Source of the DNA: Isoetes taiwanensis
Lineage: Eukaryota > Streptophyta > Lycopodiopsida > Isoetales > Isoetaceae
DNA: 64,000 nt
NCBI GenBank assembly: GCA_021234155.1
Contig: JAJEKV010000025.1
Coordinates: 4,889,823 to 4,953,822, forward strand
Direction of reading: 5' to 3'
Every line of letters starts with the position of its first letter. Position 1 is the first letter of the stretch. Under the pieces are notes generated by a model. It searched no databases and had not been told where the DNA came from. It saw nothing but the letters and a program-made list of their open reading frames with translations. Made by a program: the position numbers and the translations under genes. Of this stretch, positions 34,487 through 45,359 are shown one piece after another.

Positions 34487-36054
34487 TGACGGCCCGGCTC
34501 ATATCGATGCCCGATCATTATACAAGCGGAGATCATCCCTCAAACCGGCATCGCTTTCGACATGAGGCCGTCCACCTAACATGGGACCCTTGATGGTGGC
34601 CAAGAACCGATGGGGAAGAATGGGCGTGTCATTCATCCCGTCTCCCTCGGATCGACCTAGGCTGCGGGCGTAAACAAAACATGAGCACATGACATCAATC
34701 AACAATAACATACCCACCTCGAAGGGTGGTCCACCATATCCACGATGGGCGCAACAACACATCGGTACATCAACATAACATGGGGGAAATCCTACCCGGG
34801 CTCGGACTCATGGGGAAAAGGCCCGCGGCTTAGGGTCTCGGATAGCAATCAGACGCCAATTCATGGCAAATGGATTTGGCTGGCATAAACATGGCGTTGG
34901 GTAGTCCACTCCATCCGCCCCTCCACATGCATATACTTTGCGGATATAGGGTGAAAGTATTGGAGCTGGCCGTAACTGCTTTGGGTGAATAGCGGAGGGG
35001 CTACTACTCTTTGATTGCATCTCCCGGTCCGATGAGGCGGGGAGGAGATCACTCTCCTCCAGGGAAGGTTCATGCTAATCACGAAGGCTGAGCTAGAGAG
35101 CCCTTTTAACAAAATCACGACTTGAACTCCTTTGGAAGGTGGCGCATCACCCCGGTGTCGAGGCCCATACCACTGCCCTCCGCGATTGCCAGGGTTATTA
35201 GGCCTAGCTCCACCCGGCGTTCCCGTAGGCACGTCGTTGGCCAGGATCAACCGTGATTAGACAAGCCCTCCCTTGTCAGTAGGTCTAGCTCCGCCACCAC
35301 GGCCAGTGGGCCCTTATACCCGCGAGCATTAGTGGGAATAAATGGGCTAAAACTATGATCATACAACTACTTGGGCTCACGGGTCTCTACCCCCTTCCCA
35401 ATACACAAAGTGGCCAACATAGAATGTCAAAACATCATCACAACAACAGAACTGAAAATAATAGAATACATCTATTCTAATCTACCTAATCATACATGGT
35501 TAGGTTCCTTTTTATTAGTGTCTATCATTCTTAGAATTTTGTAGGGGTTAGCCTATAGCTAAGAATGGATGCTAAACTCTCTCTTGAAAGAGGCCTGATA
35601 ACTTCGGATCTACCTATTGAATCAACCCACCCACCCGCATCTGGCTGGCTCCCACTCCTCACGAAAGCATCCATCTTTGCTGATCTAGAGGGCTGCTGAT
35701 CTTGGATCGAGCTGCAACAGGAGATCCGACTTCTATGCTCCGGATTCGGTGAATGCATCCTCTGCTTTGCTCCAATCCGAGACTTCGGGGCGAAAGGGTT
35801 TCCCTTTTAGGGTTTATGCCCCTTTATCCCCACAATTTAGGGCTGGTCCCTTTTGGTCAATGGGTCATTGCCCGTGGCAAAAGGGATTATATTCATCTTT
35901 GCTTTAACATGTGCAATATAATGGTTCACAAAGGTCATACCTAGGGTTACTACCCTTCACGGTCATCGTGTACATGTCGTATGATGGAGACATGTACTAG
36001 TGTAACGTCGATTATAATATCGTGTATTCATACGTATGTTATCTTTGGAGCGTC
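34487..36054 (-). repeat. 5' LTR of the pol-less element
   Basis: It starts TGACGGCCCGGCTC and ends CTTTGGAGCGTC on plus, where the expected CACA terminus is eroded. It is the sister of 24858-26419. Confidence 0.85.
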
Positions 36055-38050
36055 CGATAACGGAAAAAGGAAGGCGAGGAAAGCGAGGACCGAACAACAC
36101 AAAGCGAGGGTTGGGGGCCAACCCCAACAATGAAGACCGAGGAAGACCAAGAAGAGCGAGGCAATAGTGCGAGGAAAACACGGAGACCCGGAAGGAACAA
36201 CCGGGGGAAAAGAGCTGACATTATGGTATGCGAACTGTCTTGGGGTACCCGATGGGATGATGGAGAGAAACTAGAAGGTGCCTACAGGCTGACGACATAA
36301 TATGCTTGGCGAAAACATGGGAGCATAGCGTCAAAAGAAGCTGCGGAGGAAGAAGGATACCAGGTATTCCCGTCTTTGGAAAAGACAAGGATTTCAAGAT
36401 AGGAGGGGAAAAGGTGTCTGGCTGTTATGTAAAAGAATAGTATAGTTAACGGTGCATGTATGTTACATTCAGATATCAATAAAAGATATATGGTCTTGAA
36501 TATCAATTGAAAAACAAACAAGAAGTATTTACGATAATTACATATTATCCCTTAAGCGAAGGATAAGCTAGAATTGTTTGGACCTAGGGGAAAATATAAT
36601 GAAATGGAAAGAAACGAGGGACCAATGATACTAGTAGGAGACTTAAATGCAGGAACCCGGGGCGAACGGGCACAAAAGCACAAACACGGATGAGAAGGAT
36701 GGTCAGATGGCGTACCGCGGCAAGAACACGGGAATGGCGAGGAGATCTGAGGAGGATAAAGATAAGGTCAGCGCTAGAGGTGAATTATCTTTGGAAGTGC
36801 TGCCGCGCACAGGGGATGATCATAGCTAATGGAGTAAAGAAATGGAGGGGATCGGGGTTTCTGAGCGCGGAATGCACATGGTAGGAGCATAGTGGATTAT
36901 GTAATCTTGAGCGACCAAGCGAAGGGGAAGAATAGAAGGACTAATGCTCACGGGAATGGCCGGTTGGAAAAGGGAAAGTCATAGACCGATCAAGTTAACA
37001 CTCAAAAATGGATGGGGCGCCCGCAGGACTAATAGCAATGGGAAGAAAGGAGGATAAAAAGACAGAGTGAGGATCAATTCTAGGAGAAATACAGATACAT
37101 TCATACAAACAATCGAGGGGAGAAATGGGAAAATGGGATTGGGAAAACACAACCGGGAATGACAATGGAAACACCCTCAATGACATCATGGTAAGAACCC
37201 AGCAAGAGGTGTTTGGGAAAAGGATCAAAACCAGAAGGAACAAGGCATTGGTGAGCATCAGTATGGTATGATGGCTTTGTAGAAACAAAAAGGAAAACAA
37301 AAAGGACCTGAGAGGAAAGGGAGACATACGAAAAGAAAAGGCAACATACATAAGATTACTAAAGAAGAAACCGGTATAATAACCAAGCTACAACACCAAT
37401 GGTATATGGGAAAATTGTTGAAGAAACAGCCCGAAGATTTTGGAGGGACTCTAACAGAAGGGGAGGGGACAACAATATGAAAGCAAGGAATGAACAAGAT
37501 GGTATTGGAACAGTAGGGATGGGAGAAATTACCCGGATAAATTGTATAAGATGGGGCACCTCCAGTACCAATACCAATATTGCAGGATTGGACAAACCAT
37601 GCTCCAACATGCTAGAGGTAATGATAGCCCTAAGCGGGGATGGCTAACCATAAAGCACCGGATCTATATGGCCTCGACCGTGGAATTCTTGAAGTGTGTC
37701 GGGGGCAAATAGCCCAGGCGAGTCCGCAGAGACATTTTTCCAGCGGCATCATACATACAGGGGCTTCGGATAGATGGACATACAATAGAGTCATACCTCT
37801 ACATAAGAAGCTGAAGCAAAGCCAGGGATCCGGGGAACTATAGGGCGATAATGGTGAGCTCCATTTTAGCAAAATGGGTTTGGAAAAGTCTTGGATAACA
37901 AATTAAAAGAAATGGGCAGAAGAAGGAAACATAGAGAGCACAAAGGGCAAGCGGATTCAGGCGAAACACTCAACCACCGATCATCTAGTGACTCTTCTGG
38001 ATATTAATAGAAACCGAGAACAAAGCACGGGAAGGAAGATTGGACACAAC
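36055..38050 (+). pseudogene. LINE ORF2 remnant: endonuclease and RT
   Basis: Broken plus-strand frames spell an apurinic-type endonuclease end: ILVGDLNAG at about 36,630-36,655 (motif GDxNA), then SIVDYVILSD at about 36,890-36,920 (matches the usual S.IDYV.vS). Downstream, NRVIPLHKK (about 37,780), NYRAIMVSSILAK (about 37,838-37,876) and a GFR....TTDHLVTLLDINR block (about 37,955-38,010) are the N-terminal RT blocks. The catalytic YADD block is missing, so the copy stops near 38,050. Together with 23.1-24.86 kb it forms a LINE split by the LTR insertion. Many frameshifts are present. Confidence 0.65.
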
Positions 38051-39215
38051 TCAATTAATTGTTTCCCACAGTTTCCACAATCTGATTTGATACATTGTAG
38101 CTTATGCCACTTTCGTTGCTGCTGCTTTCTGCATCACATACCATAGCCCTCCAAAATGTGCTAACATTATCAAATGTCTTATCCTTGGCTTGACATATTC
38201 CAGCATGAGCTTCCAGATCACACACCACAATTACGTACGAACAATTTTTCATGGAGTCTTGACCTCATCAAATTAAATGCACCTTTATGCAGATCTGATT
38301 GCTCATGTTTCACCGCAACAACATGTGTTTCTTTCCTTTAGCTTTCTAATGCAAAGAAGGTTTTAAGTATTCAAATTGCCTAAGCCCAATCGAACCTCTG
38401 GATCTTGATCCACAAAAATTACAGAATAATTGACTGTAAAATTACGATTGAAATAAAATTAGTCACCTTATTACATTACATTACATTACATTACATACAA
38501 ATCTTTTACATATTCAAGACCTAAACTCCCACACATACATGTACATTGGACGACATGAATTTTATTTCATTTACTATGAAGTCACATAATTTTTTTTGAC
38601 AATTAATACATCTCCCCACTAATTTCTTCTTGAATTCTTACTACATCTACAATACATCGAATATACATGTAAACAAATATACATCGGAATATACATGTAA
38701 ACAAATATACATATGCGTGTTGCCATGAAATAATTTGACATTTCCATGTAAGAACAACTAGGGCATTTGCATCTACATTACATTCAAAAGTAAAGAAATC
38801 ATTTACAAACTTTACATGAGTGTTACAAAATAAAAGACATCTTTATTACGCCAAAAAGTAAAAGAAATCTACAAACTTTACATCACATTTACAAAATAAA
38901 AATATCTTTATTAGAAAAACAAGATGCAATTCTGACTAAATTACGATGCGTTCACATAATAATGTCAATATATTGAATTGGTTGTATCCTCTTCTTCATG
39001 ACATCTCTAATTTTTGTAGGAAACCTTTGGGTTATCTAACCAAAACCGAGAAACCATATCCTTCATAGCCTGATCTATAAAATGTTTGTTCTTGGATTTC
39101 ACACACTAATGCCCACAATTTGTTCCACCTAGTGACATTCTTTTCCTTCTCTCCATTTGCTAGTTTCATATTTCTAGGATGTATTTTTGGCCAACTTAGT
39201 CGCTTTAGTGAAGTC
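38051..39215. other. Unassigned; (ATTAC)n and ATACATGTAAACAAAT repeats
   Basis: A pentamer microsatellite (ATTAC, about six units) lies at 38468-38496. GAATATACATGTAAACAAAT is repeated in tandem at about 38,658-38,706. No gene was recognised, and sequence is AT-rich throughout. Confidence 0.5.
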
Positions 39216-39690
39216 TTAAATAATTCTCCTTCCTCTCAACCACCATAGATAGTACGTAATGCTGCGGCAAAGTCCGTCATTGCTATTTGCATTTTTGGCG
39301 TCTTGGAGGCCATCCTTTAAATTCTTTACGGTCTGTTTTCCGCGATAGCCTCTTGAGGCCTTCCAATGATGGCTCAAATAGGGAGGTGCAATCTTTTTGT
39401 CCTGCAATAATCTTCTTGCAAATATACTTTCTTTGTTTTGGAGTCAAATTAGATACCTCATTCATTATGAGATTCTGAGAAGCATTCACCTTTCTTCTAA
39501 TTGGCTTTGTCGCACGTATCCACCCCTACAAACCCTCTGTTTTAGATTTTCTTTTGCACACCTTGCTTGCAGTGCTTTCAAAACTTCATCAATAGGAGGA
39601 TTGAAATCACGAACCCGATCTTTGACCTCGAAGTGCTTGTATGAGAGTCCAATCCGTCTTCCGTAGTTTCTTCTTCAACGGTGCTTTAAG
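39216..39690 (-). pseudogene. Unrecognised minus-strand ORF fragments
   Basis: Two overlapping minus-strand frames look protein-like: NEVSNLTPKQRKYICKKIIA (39283-39489) and PSLEGLKRLSRKTDRKEFKG. Upstream lies a Lys/Arg-rich piece near 39,540-39,690. The piece is basic and could be part of a DNA-binding or TE protein. I do not recognise the family. It lies just upstream, in plus coordinates, of a poly(T) run that marks a separate retroposon end. Confidence 0.35.
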
Positions 39691-39932
39691 ACATCGATCC
39701 ATTCTGCAGAAAGGGGATACAAAAATCAGATTATTAACCAGATTTGTATTCTTGCTTGAAGGGATTTATTCTTTGAAGGAAAGGGGATTTCAATTTCTTC
39801 AAGATACATTTGTTTCTTGAAATGCATTCGATTTAGGAGCAGCTATAATCGATTAGGGCCAAGATTTTTAAGTTGAGGTAGAATCCGGAGCCATGTTTGA
39901 TCGATTGAGGAAAGTTCAAAATGTCTTCAAAG

Positions 39933-40003
39933 TTTTTTTTTTTTTTTTAAGGGCAAGATATTTAGATTTTATTGATAGAGAAGGTAGTACAAGATTTCTC
40001 GAG
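39933..40003 (-). mobile_element. 3' end of a poly(A) retroposon, cut by the chromovirus
   Basis: A T run (39933-39948) is followed by AAGGGCAAGATATTTAG and ATTTTATTGATAG. On the minus strand this is an AATAAA signal, then CTTGCCCTT and poly(A), similar to the tail of the retroposon at 20.77 kb. The chromovirus LTR starts 55 bp further on, so the rest of this copy may lie beyond 52,700 or be lost. Confidence 0.55.
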
Positions 40004-41448
40004 TGTGGCGCTCACGAACATATCTGAACCTCGGGCGTATGCATCACGGGGACTTTCCCCTCCCATGGCGACCAACTTCGCCGCGGGCGGCGAACCCTCC
40101 GTCTGGCCCCGGGCCATCTATAATATGATGCGAAGAAGGGACCTGAAAGGGTCATTATTTGCGCCTTCAATGGGGGGGCTCCTAAATGCCGTGAGCGTGA
40201 ATACAAGGGTTAGCACGAGCATAAATCACATATAAATAACCACCACGAAGGGTGGCGCATCCATCAAATGCCAGCGGCAAAGAATATGCATCTAAACCTA
40301 AGAAAACACCCCAAACCCATGATTCTACCCGGCTCCAGACTCGGTGAGGGATCGTTTGGCGGCTAGGTCTCAAGAGATCAGCGACCGAATCTTGACATGG
40401 CGTTGGCTGGCATAGAACATTGGCTAGGGTTGTCCACTCCATCCGCCCTCCACGTACACACTTTGCGGATGGGTCAATTCACGCTATGGCGTTAAGCTAT
40501 AGCCTTCCGGACGCTTGTGCCCAGGCTCGGCATCACCGAGCCTACTCGGGGGTTCATGAAGTCCCGGTCCGATGAGGCAGGTCGAGGGAAAGCGTCCCCT
40601 TCGGAATCCCGCAAGGCTCCATGGGCGAAGCTAGAATCGTGCCGCATCGGCGACCCCTCATCCGTGCCCGACTTACTGCGCCCTAAATCTACTCCAAAGT
40701 GCAAAGGTGCCCGTGCGGGTCACACCTTCCCACCAGTGTCGGACCCATACCCGGCCCTCTACGGACCCGGCTATCAGGTCTAGCTCGCTATAGGAGTCCT
40801 GGAGCCTTTTATGTTAGGTGCAAGACCCCCACCTCCACTTCACCATTGTGTTCCTTATGCGGTGCTAAGCCCGGTACCATAGCATCTATGACCGGTGGGC
40901 TCTTGTGCACCGGGGCAGCATTTAGAGGATATCTGAGGGGCTCTATCTAGGAGCATACTACAATAAATAGCCTCAGAGGTCTCTACCCCCTTAATTCCCC
41001 ATTTCGAGGTAACACTAGGCTAACAACCACCAATCCATCCATTACAAAGCAAAACCGAGAATCGAAATATATAGAACCTACCTTTACAATCAAGGGTTAG
41101 TTCCTCTGAGTAAACACGGAGAGAATAGACCAACAACCCAAACAGGTGCCCGCTATCCTAGAATTCACAACTACACTAGCCACCCACGTATTTGGCTCGA
41201 CCCGTTGTCATTGGGGATCTCCATCCGCTTGGTCTTGGTGTTTTAGCTTGTGTGAGATCCAAAGGTGGCTCAGCTCTGGTCACAAGGGTGGCTCCACCGC
41301 TCAAGGTGAGTTGTGGCTGATATGGGGTGGTGATCCACCCTATTGACCCCAATTAGCATTATCATGCTAACCAATGAGGGTGGCCCGCGTGAAGCCTTCC
41401 CAAACCATAATTAGATTAATTATGGTTTTAATAATAGTTCCTTAATTA
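40004..41448 (-). repeat. 3' LTR of the chromovirus, main part
   Basis: Starts TGTGGCGCTCACG on plus and runs to the Helitron insertion point. It aligns with 51086-52546 of the sister LTR; divergence is mostly short indels in GC-rich blocks. The remaining 153 bp of this LTR lie at 44111-44263. Confidence 0.9.
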
Positions 41449-41559
41449 TCTTATATTATAATGTTATTGTGTAAGTGTTGGACCCGGCCTAATTTGGGGC
41501 GCCCGATTTGATCAAGCCAATGGAGGAGATGATGCCACGTCGGTCTCTTTAGATGGTTT

Positions 41560-42700
41560 TTTTTTGCCTAGGGTTGCATGAAAGCGGCAACTTGGTTTTT
41601 TTTCTTTTGCCTAGGGTTCCGCGAAAGCGTCTATGGCAATCAAGGGCTCCTCCTTGATGCCATTTCACACGATGATGAAGATGAAGATTTATTATGGTTA
41701 TTTGCAATAGACAATGCTATCATATTAGGGTTCTTGCAAAGGGATGCTTCAGAGCTTTGATTGCAAAGGTATGCTTTGGTTACAAGATAGACAACGCTAT
41801 CATATTAGGGTTCTTACAAAGGATGCTTGAGCTTTGATTGCAAAGGTATGCTTTGGTTACAGGGACGGAGACGATATCAATTTCTGCGATTTGCCGCAAA
41901 ACAAAGCCATTGGGCAGCAAAGATCATTGGGCATCAAAGATCGAGGGCTATGGATGAAGGCCTTCCGCATGATAGGGTTCTTCATACCCTCCAAGCCGAA
42001 GCAATGCGGCCTCTTTTACATGACGGAAAGTCGAATGCCGACTTCTTGATCGAGTTGATTTAGAGGTAAGTCTTTGCTACAATATCTCTTCTTTGAATTC
42101 AAAGAAGGCCTTAATGTCGGGCCCGGTTACGCTTAGCCTTATAGATCGATGAACAAGCTAGCCATGAATTTGCATTTCCTTTGGCTTATTATGGCGCATT
42201 TTCCTTCCAAGAAGCCTATCGCGGTAATCGATGGTGTTGTTACCTTTTAGTTCGTCTGCAGGCAGACAGTAGCATAATGGTTATCTTAGTTCTTTGTGGG
42301 AATATGAGTTAATCGGTTCTTAGTATCTCTTGGTGAGGTTATGAAGACAAAGCCATAGGAAGATTTTGTTCTTCTCAAGTAACATCTTGCACAATAATTT
42401 TGTTCTTTCTATTTTACGCAAATTTAGCAAGACATTAGCTTTCTTGGTGGACTATTTTTACGGAGCAACAAGCGCATTACGCATGATATCTCTCCTTTCC
42501 TATGTCATGCTTGAATGCACAATGTAACAAACAAACGAGGGTGTATCAATGTACCTTCAATTACTCTTTTTTTCTAAATCCGGCATTATGTGGACCCCAA
42601 CAAATGCATGGTCATTTCTCCGGGAGCGAGAAGCAAAATTGTTCTTGCAAAGTACATTGTAAAGAGAAGACAATGTCGGGATGCAAGTGAGTAGTCTTAT
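41560..42700 (+). other. Possible captured gene fragments inside the Helitron
   Basis: Short plus-strand frames are protein-like: DAISHDDEDEDLLWLFAIDN (41578-41760), GYRDGDDINFCDLPQNKAIG (41834-42049) and a Cys-rich frame at 42502-42690 (NAQCNKQTRVYQC...). They are followed by donor-like GTAAGT at 42065 and GTGAGT at 42687. An imperfect 80-bp tandem duplication (41709-41862) underlies the first part. Helitrons often carry host exons. None of these fragments is recognised. Confidence 0.35.
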
Positions 42701-43900
42701 GTTCTGTTTGTCATTTTGCCTTCCATCCATATACTTATTCCCGGTTGGTAAATCTTTCCAGCCATGTCAAATATTGGCGTGTCCAATCACGCTTTGCATC
42801 TCTGCTAGATATTATTGTCTGGTGGGTCACCGGAATCACCACTAGCCAATCTATGTAGATTAGTCTTTTAATTCGGGGAATCTTCTACGTCGATCATGAA
42901 CAAGCATCGGTTGATAAGGGAAGCTTGCTTGCATCTTCAACTTTGCCACATGGATAAATGGTACTTTGTTCATGCGCCCAAAATAGAGCTTCCAATATTA
43001 GTTTAACCAATTTTACATTGTGTCGGCATTAAAGTTTGCTTTCTTCCGAAAATAAAGTTGCAAAATTCTATGTTTTGTGCGTGTGCATTCCTTTCACCGG
43101 TCTTGAAGATGACTTTTAAGGCTATGAAGCATATTTGCAGACCTAAGCACTAAAAAGTCACGGTTGCTTTGCTTCTTTGGAGAAGATGGAATAGCTCTTT
43201 TTGCAAGCTACAAACACCATATCAAGGTTTGATCCACTAAGTCCTGGAAAATGGCAACATATGCATTATTAAATTTCGATGGGATACAGACGTCTGGTTT
43301 GGAAGATTAGTTTTTATTGCTGAATTGTCATATTCAAAATAAAGCTACAAAGCTTAAATGAAAAGTTGTTCTTTTGGGCTCTATATCAAGTATAAAAATG
43401 TTTGAGTGTTTGTTTTATCTACCTTCAAATTTAGAATTTTGTTCAACAGCTTGCACGTTGTGGCACCCAAGAACTTTTAGACCTACTTCAACATCTTGAG
43501 TTTTAAATTCTTATTTGGTTCCACTTGAATCCCAATCTACTTGAATCCCAATCTTCTTGGTCTAACATTTGCAACATATATAATAATAGCAAAAGGCATG
43601 CCCTATTAGCAGCTTCTAATTCAATGTGATTTGATTCTTAAATTCTTATTTGGTTTCATTTGAATTCCAATCTTCTTGGCACTCTAGAAAGCGAAAAAAA
43701 AAACAACCTACTCTCAATTTCACGTAGGAACATGGGTATCTTAAAGAAATCTTAAATACATAGTTATGAATAAACCAGATATGTCTATAAAGACTTCCTG
43801 GCACATATGAAGCATAAACATAAACAATTGTAAGCTATGTACATTTGATATAGTCTCACATTCGCCAACTTAAGTCATGGGATTATGAGCATGGGGTTAT

Positions 43901-44027
43901 GGGATGATGACCTTTTAGAAGTATGGGGATAATATCTAGAGTGTCATGATGTAGTCTCACATTTGGGATGATGACCTTTTAGAAGCATAGGATAATATCT
44001 ACAGTGTCTTGACGTAGTCTCACATTT
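43901..44027 (+). repeat. 64-bp subterminal tandem repeat of the Helitron
   Basis: GGGATGATGACCTTTTAGAA starts at 43901 and again at 43965. Each unit ends in GTAGTCTCACATTT, of which a further degenerate copy precedes at about 43,850. Subterminal repeats are common near Helitron 3' ends. Confidence 0.7.
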
Positions 44028-44110
44028 AGCAACTTTTAATTCAACGACAGTACACATGACATTTGTCAAGTTCCAAATGTTAGCCCAGCAACGCTGGGCA
44101 CTATTACTAG

Positions 44111-44263
44111 TAGGTTATTATTGTCAATAATTAAATTAGCATAGCTAATTTAATCCCTTTTTAAGTGAACCACCTAGGTTCCCATACCCCATGTGGCGTA
44201 TGTATCCCTGGTGACGTGTCAACATATTTATACTTATACCATATAAATACTTGGAACGTCACA
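44111..44263 (-). repeat. 3' LTR of the chromovirus, terminal part
   Basis: Nearly identical to 52547-52699 of the sister LTR and ends GGAACGTCACA. On the minus strand this is the true start of the 3' LTR (TGTGACG). Confidence 0.9.
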
Positions 44264-44276
44264 TTCTCCCCTCCTT
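44264..44276 (-). other. Polypurine tract of the chromovirus
   Basis: AAGGAGGGGAGAA on the minus strand, abutting the LTR start. It differs by two bases from the tract of the pol-less element. Confidence 0.8.
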
Positions 44277-44852
44277 AGAAATAATGTTGTCCTCAGCATT
44301 GGGGTTAGATACAGATATAATAAATGACATTCTGAAGGAAGGTAATTCCTTATTTCAGAAGGTAATATATTAGAGCTTTCAAGTTTACAACAGTTTAAGC
44401 AGCAAAAGTACAATTCACATCCTTATCATAATTAAAAAGTGTAAGGACCAAAGTCCAAGATTAACAACAACAGAACATGTAGCTAACATAAAGCGAAGAA
44501 ATCGGTCATCGCCAACCCCTAACATGGACAGGTCAATGCATCAGCTCAATCGGCCGCACATGGTAATATATCAGTTTATATATAGATAAAATAATTAGGT
44601 TGTGGTTGAAGGGTCCACCCCCTATAAAAAAAATGAAAGAAAATTTATCTAGAAGGAACCTATCATGCCTATGGTTCGCAGTTCATTGTGGCGTAAGGAA
44701 TGGTCAGGTTCCTATTATAGCCAAGATGAATGCGGCTATGAAGTACATGCTTTACAAGTAGTTCGCGGTCATGTCCACATTGACAGTACACCACGTCCTA
44801 AGGAACACAAAGGTGATCCCATCATCGGTAACCGTTGTTAATTACGATGCAT
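44277..44852 (-). other. 3' untranslated interior of the chromovirus
   Basis: No coding frame was supported between the end of the chromodomain ORF and the polypurine tract. Confidence 0.5.
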
Positions 44853-45359
44853 CTACCCCCCTACTGATTCTCGGCGAATCAAGTCTTCAAGCTTACCGCC
44901 GGGAGCGGGGTTGATAGCATCGTTGATGGTGCGGCCTTGAGATTCGCGCATGAAATCCGGATAGTGCTTCTCAAGATCTGTTTGCATCACCCATGTAGCA
45001 TCCTCGACTGGCAAGTGTTTCCACTTGACCAAGTATTGTAACATTTGAGTCCTTCTGGTCTGTTTATAAGCTCGATCAAGAAGAGCTTCAGGCACTACCT
45101 CTAGCTGTTCCTCTGTCATTTCCAGGAGGGTTGGGGTTTCCAAAACCTCCTCTGGATCAGGGGTGTGCTGCTTTAGAAGACTCACATGAAAAACCTTGTG
45201 GATCTTTAAGCGGGGTGGCAAGTCCAGGCGATATGCTTGCTCCCAATATCGTTGATGATTTTGAGCGGTCCAGCCCATCTGGGTGCCAACTTCTTCGCGA
45301 TTACCAATCTTAAGCTTGGCTTGTTTTACCTTAATCTTAAGCCAAACCGATTCACCCAC
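44853..45359 (-). CDS. Integrase C-terminus and chromodomain of the chromovirus
   Basis: A 168-codon open frame. YRLDLPPRLKIHKVFHVSLL (about residues 43-62) is the usual end of a gypsy integrase, just after the GPY/F module. The module's normal GP(F/L)KI reading appears in another frame, so an indel lies near 45,270. LLDRAYKQTRRTQMLQYLVK and WKHLPVEDATWVMQTDLEKH (about residues 93-132) match the chromodomain: the aromatic-rich YLVKWK strand and ATW. Chromodomains direct integration to heterochromatin via methylated histone H3. This assigns the element to the chromoviruses. The first Met is only the first in this frame; the real polyprotein begins far upstream. Confidence 0.8.
   Translation of the reverse strand: MGESVWLKIKVKQAKLKIGNREEVGTQMGWTAQNHQRYWEQAYRLDLPPRLKIHKVFHVSLLKQHTPDPEEVLETPTLLEMTEEQLEVVPEALLDRAYKQTRRTQMLQYLVKWKHLPVEDATWVMQTDLEKHYPDFMRESQGRTINDAINPAPGGKLEDLIRRESVGG

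Larger units (their letters stand above)
24858..36054 (-). mobile_element. Pol-less LTR retrotransposon nested in a LINE, 11.2 kb
   Basis: Two LTRs of about 1.56 kb (24858-26419 and 34487-36054) enclose an 8.1-kb interior. On the minus strand a primer site complementary to initiator-Met tRNA (TGGTATCAGAGCTC, 34470-34483) follows the 5' LTR, and a polypurine tract (AAGGTGGGGAGAA, 26420-26432) precedes the 3' LTR. The interior has a repeated leader, a possible gag-like region around 29-32 kb, and about 2.7 kb of AT-rich non-coding DNA. No RT, RNase H or integrase motif was found, so it resembles a large retrotransposon derivative (LARD) or gag-only element. LTR termini (GGAACGTCACA), primer site and PPT resemble those of the chromovirus at 40.0-52.7 kb. 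No clear target duplication is visible. Confidence 0.75.
41449..44110 (+). mobile_element. Non-autonomous Helitron, 2,662 bp
   Basis: The 5' end is TCTTATATTATAATG (41449) and the 3' end is CTAG (44107-44110). A hairpin GCCCAGCAACGCTGGGC (44083-44099) sits 7 bases before CTAG. It is inserted between A (41448) and T (44111). The intact sister LTR reads TTAATTATAGGTTATT across the corresponding site (52546/52547), so it is a perfect empty site with no target duplication. All four Helitron criteria are met: TC start, CTRR end, 3' hairpin and A/T insertion. No Rep/helicase ORF was found, so it is non-autonomous. Confidence 0.92.

Noticed and set aside
34861-35250. 129-codon ORF and similar ones in the LTRs
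   Set aside because: They lie wholly within LTRs, are not conserved between the sister LTRs because of indels, and have no motif.
24858-36060. A 5-bp target duplication for the pol-less LTR element
   Set aside because: Candidates such as GTAAT on the left and CGATA on the right do not match; the right LTR terminus is eroded, so none can be claimed.
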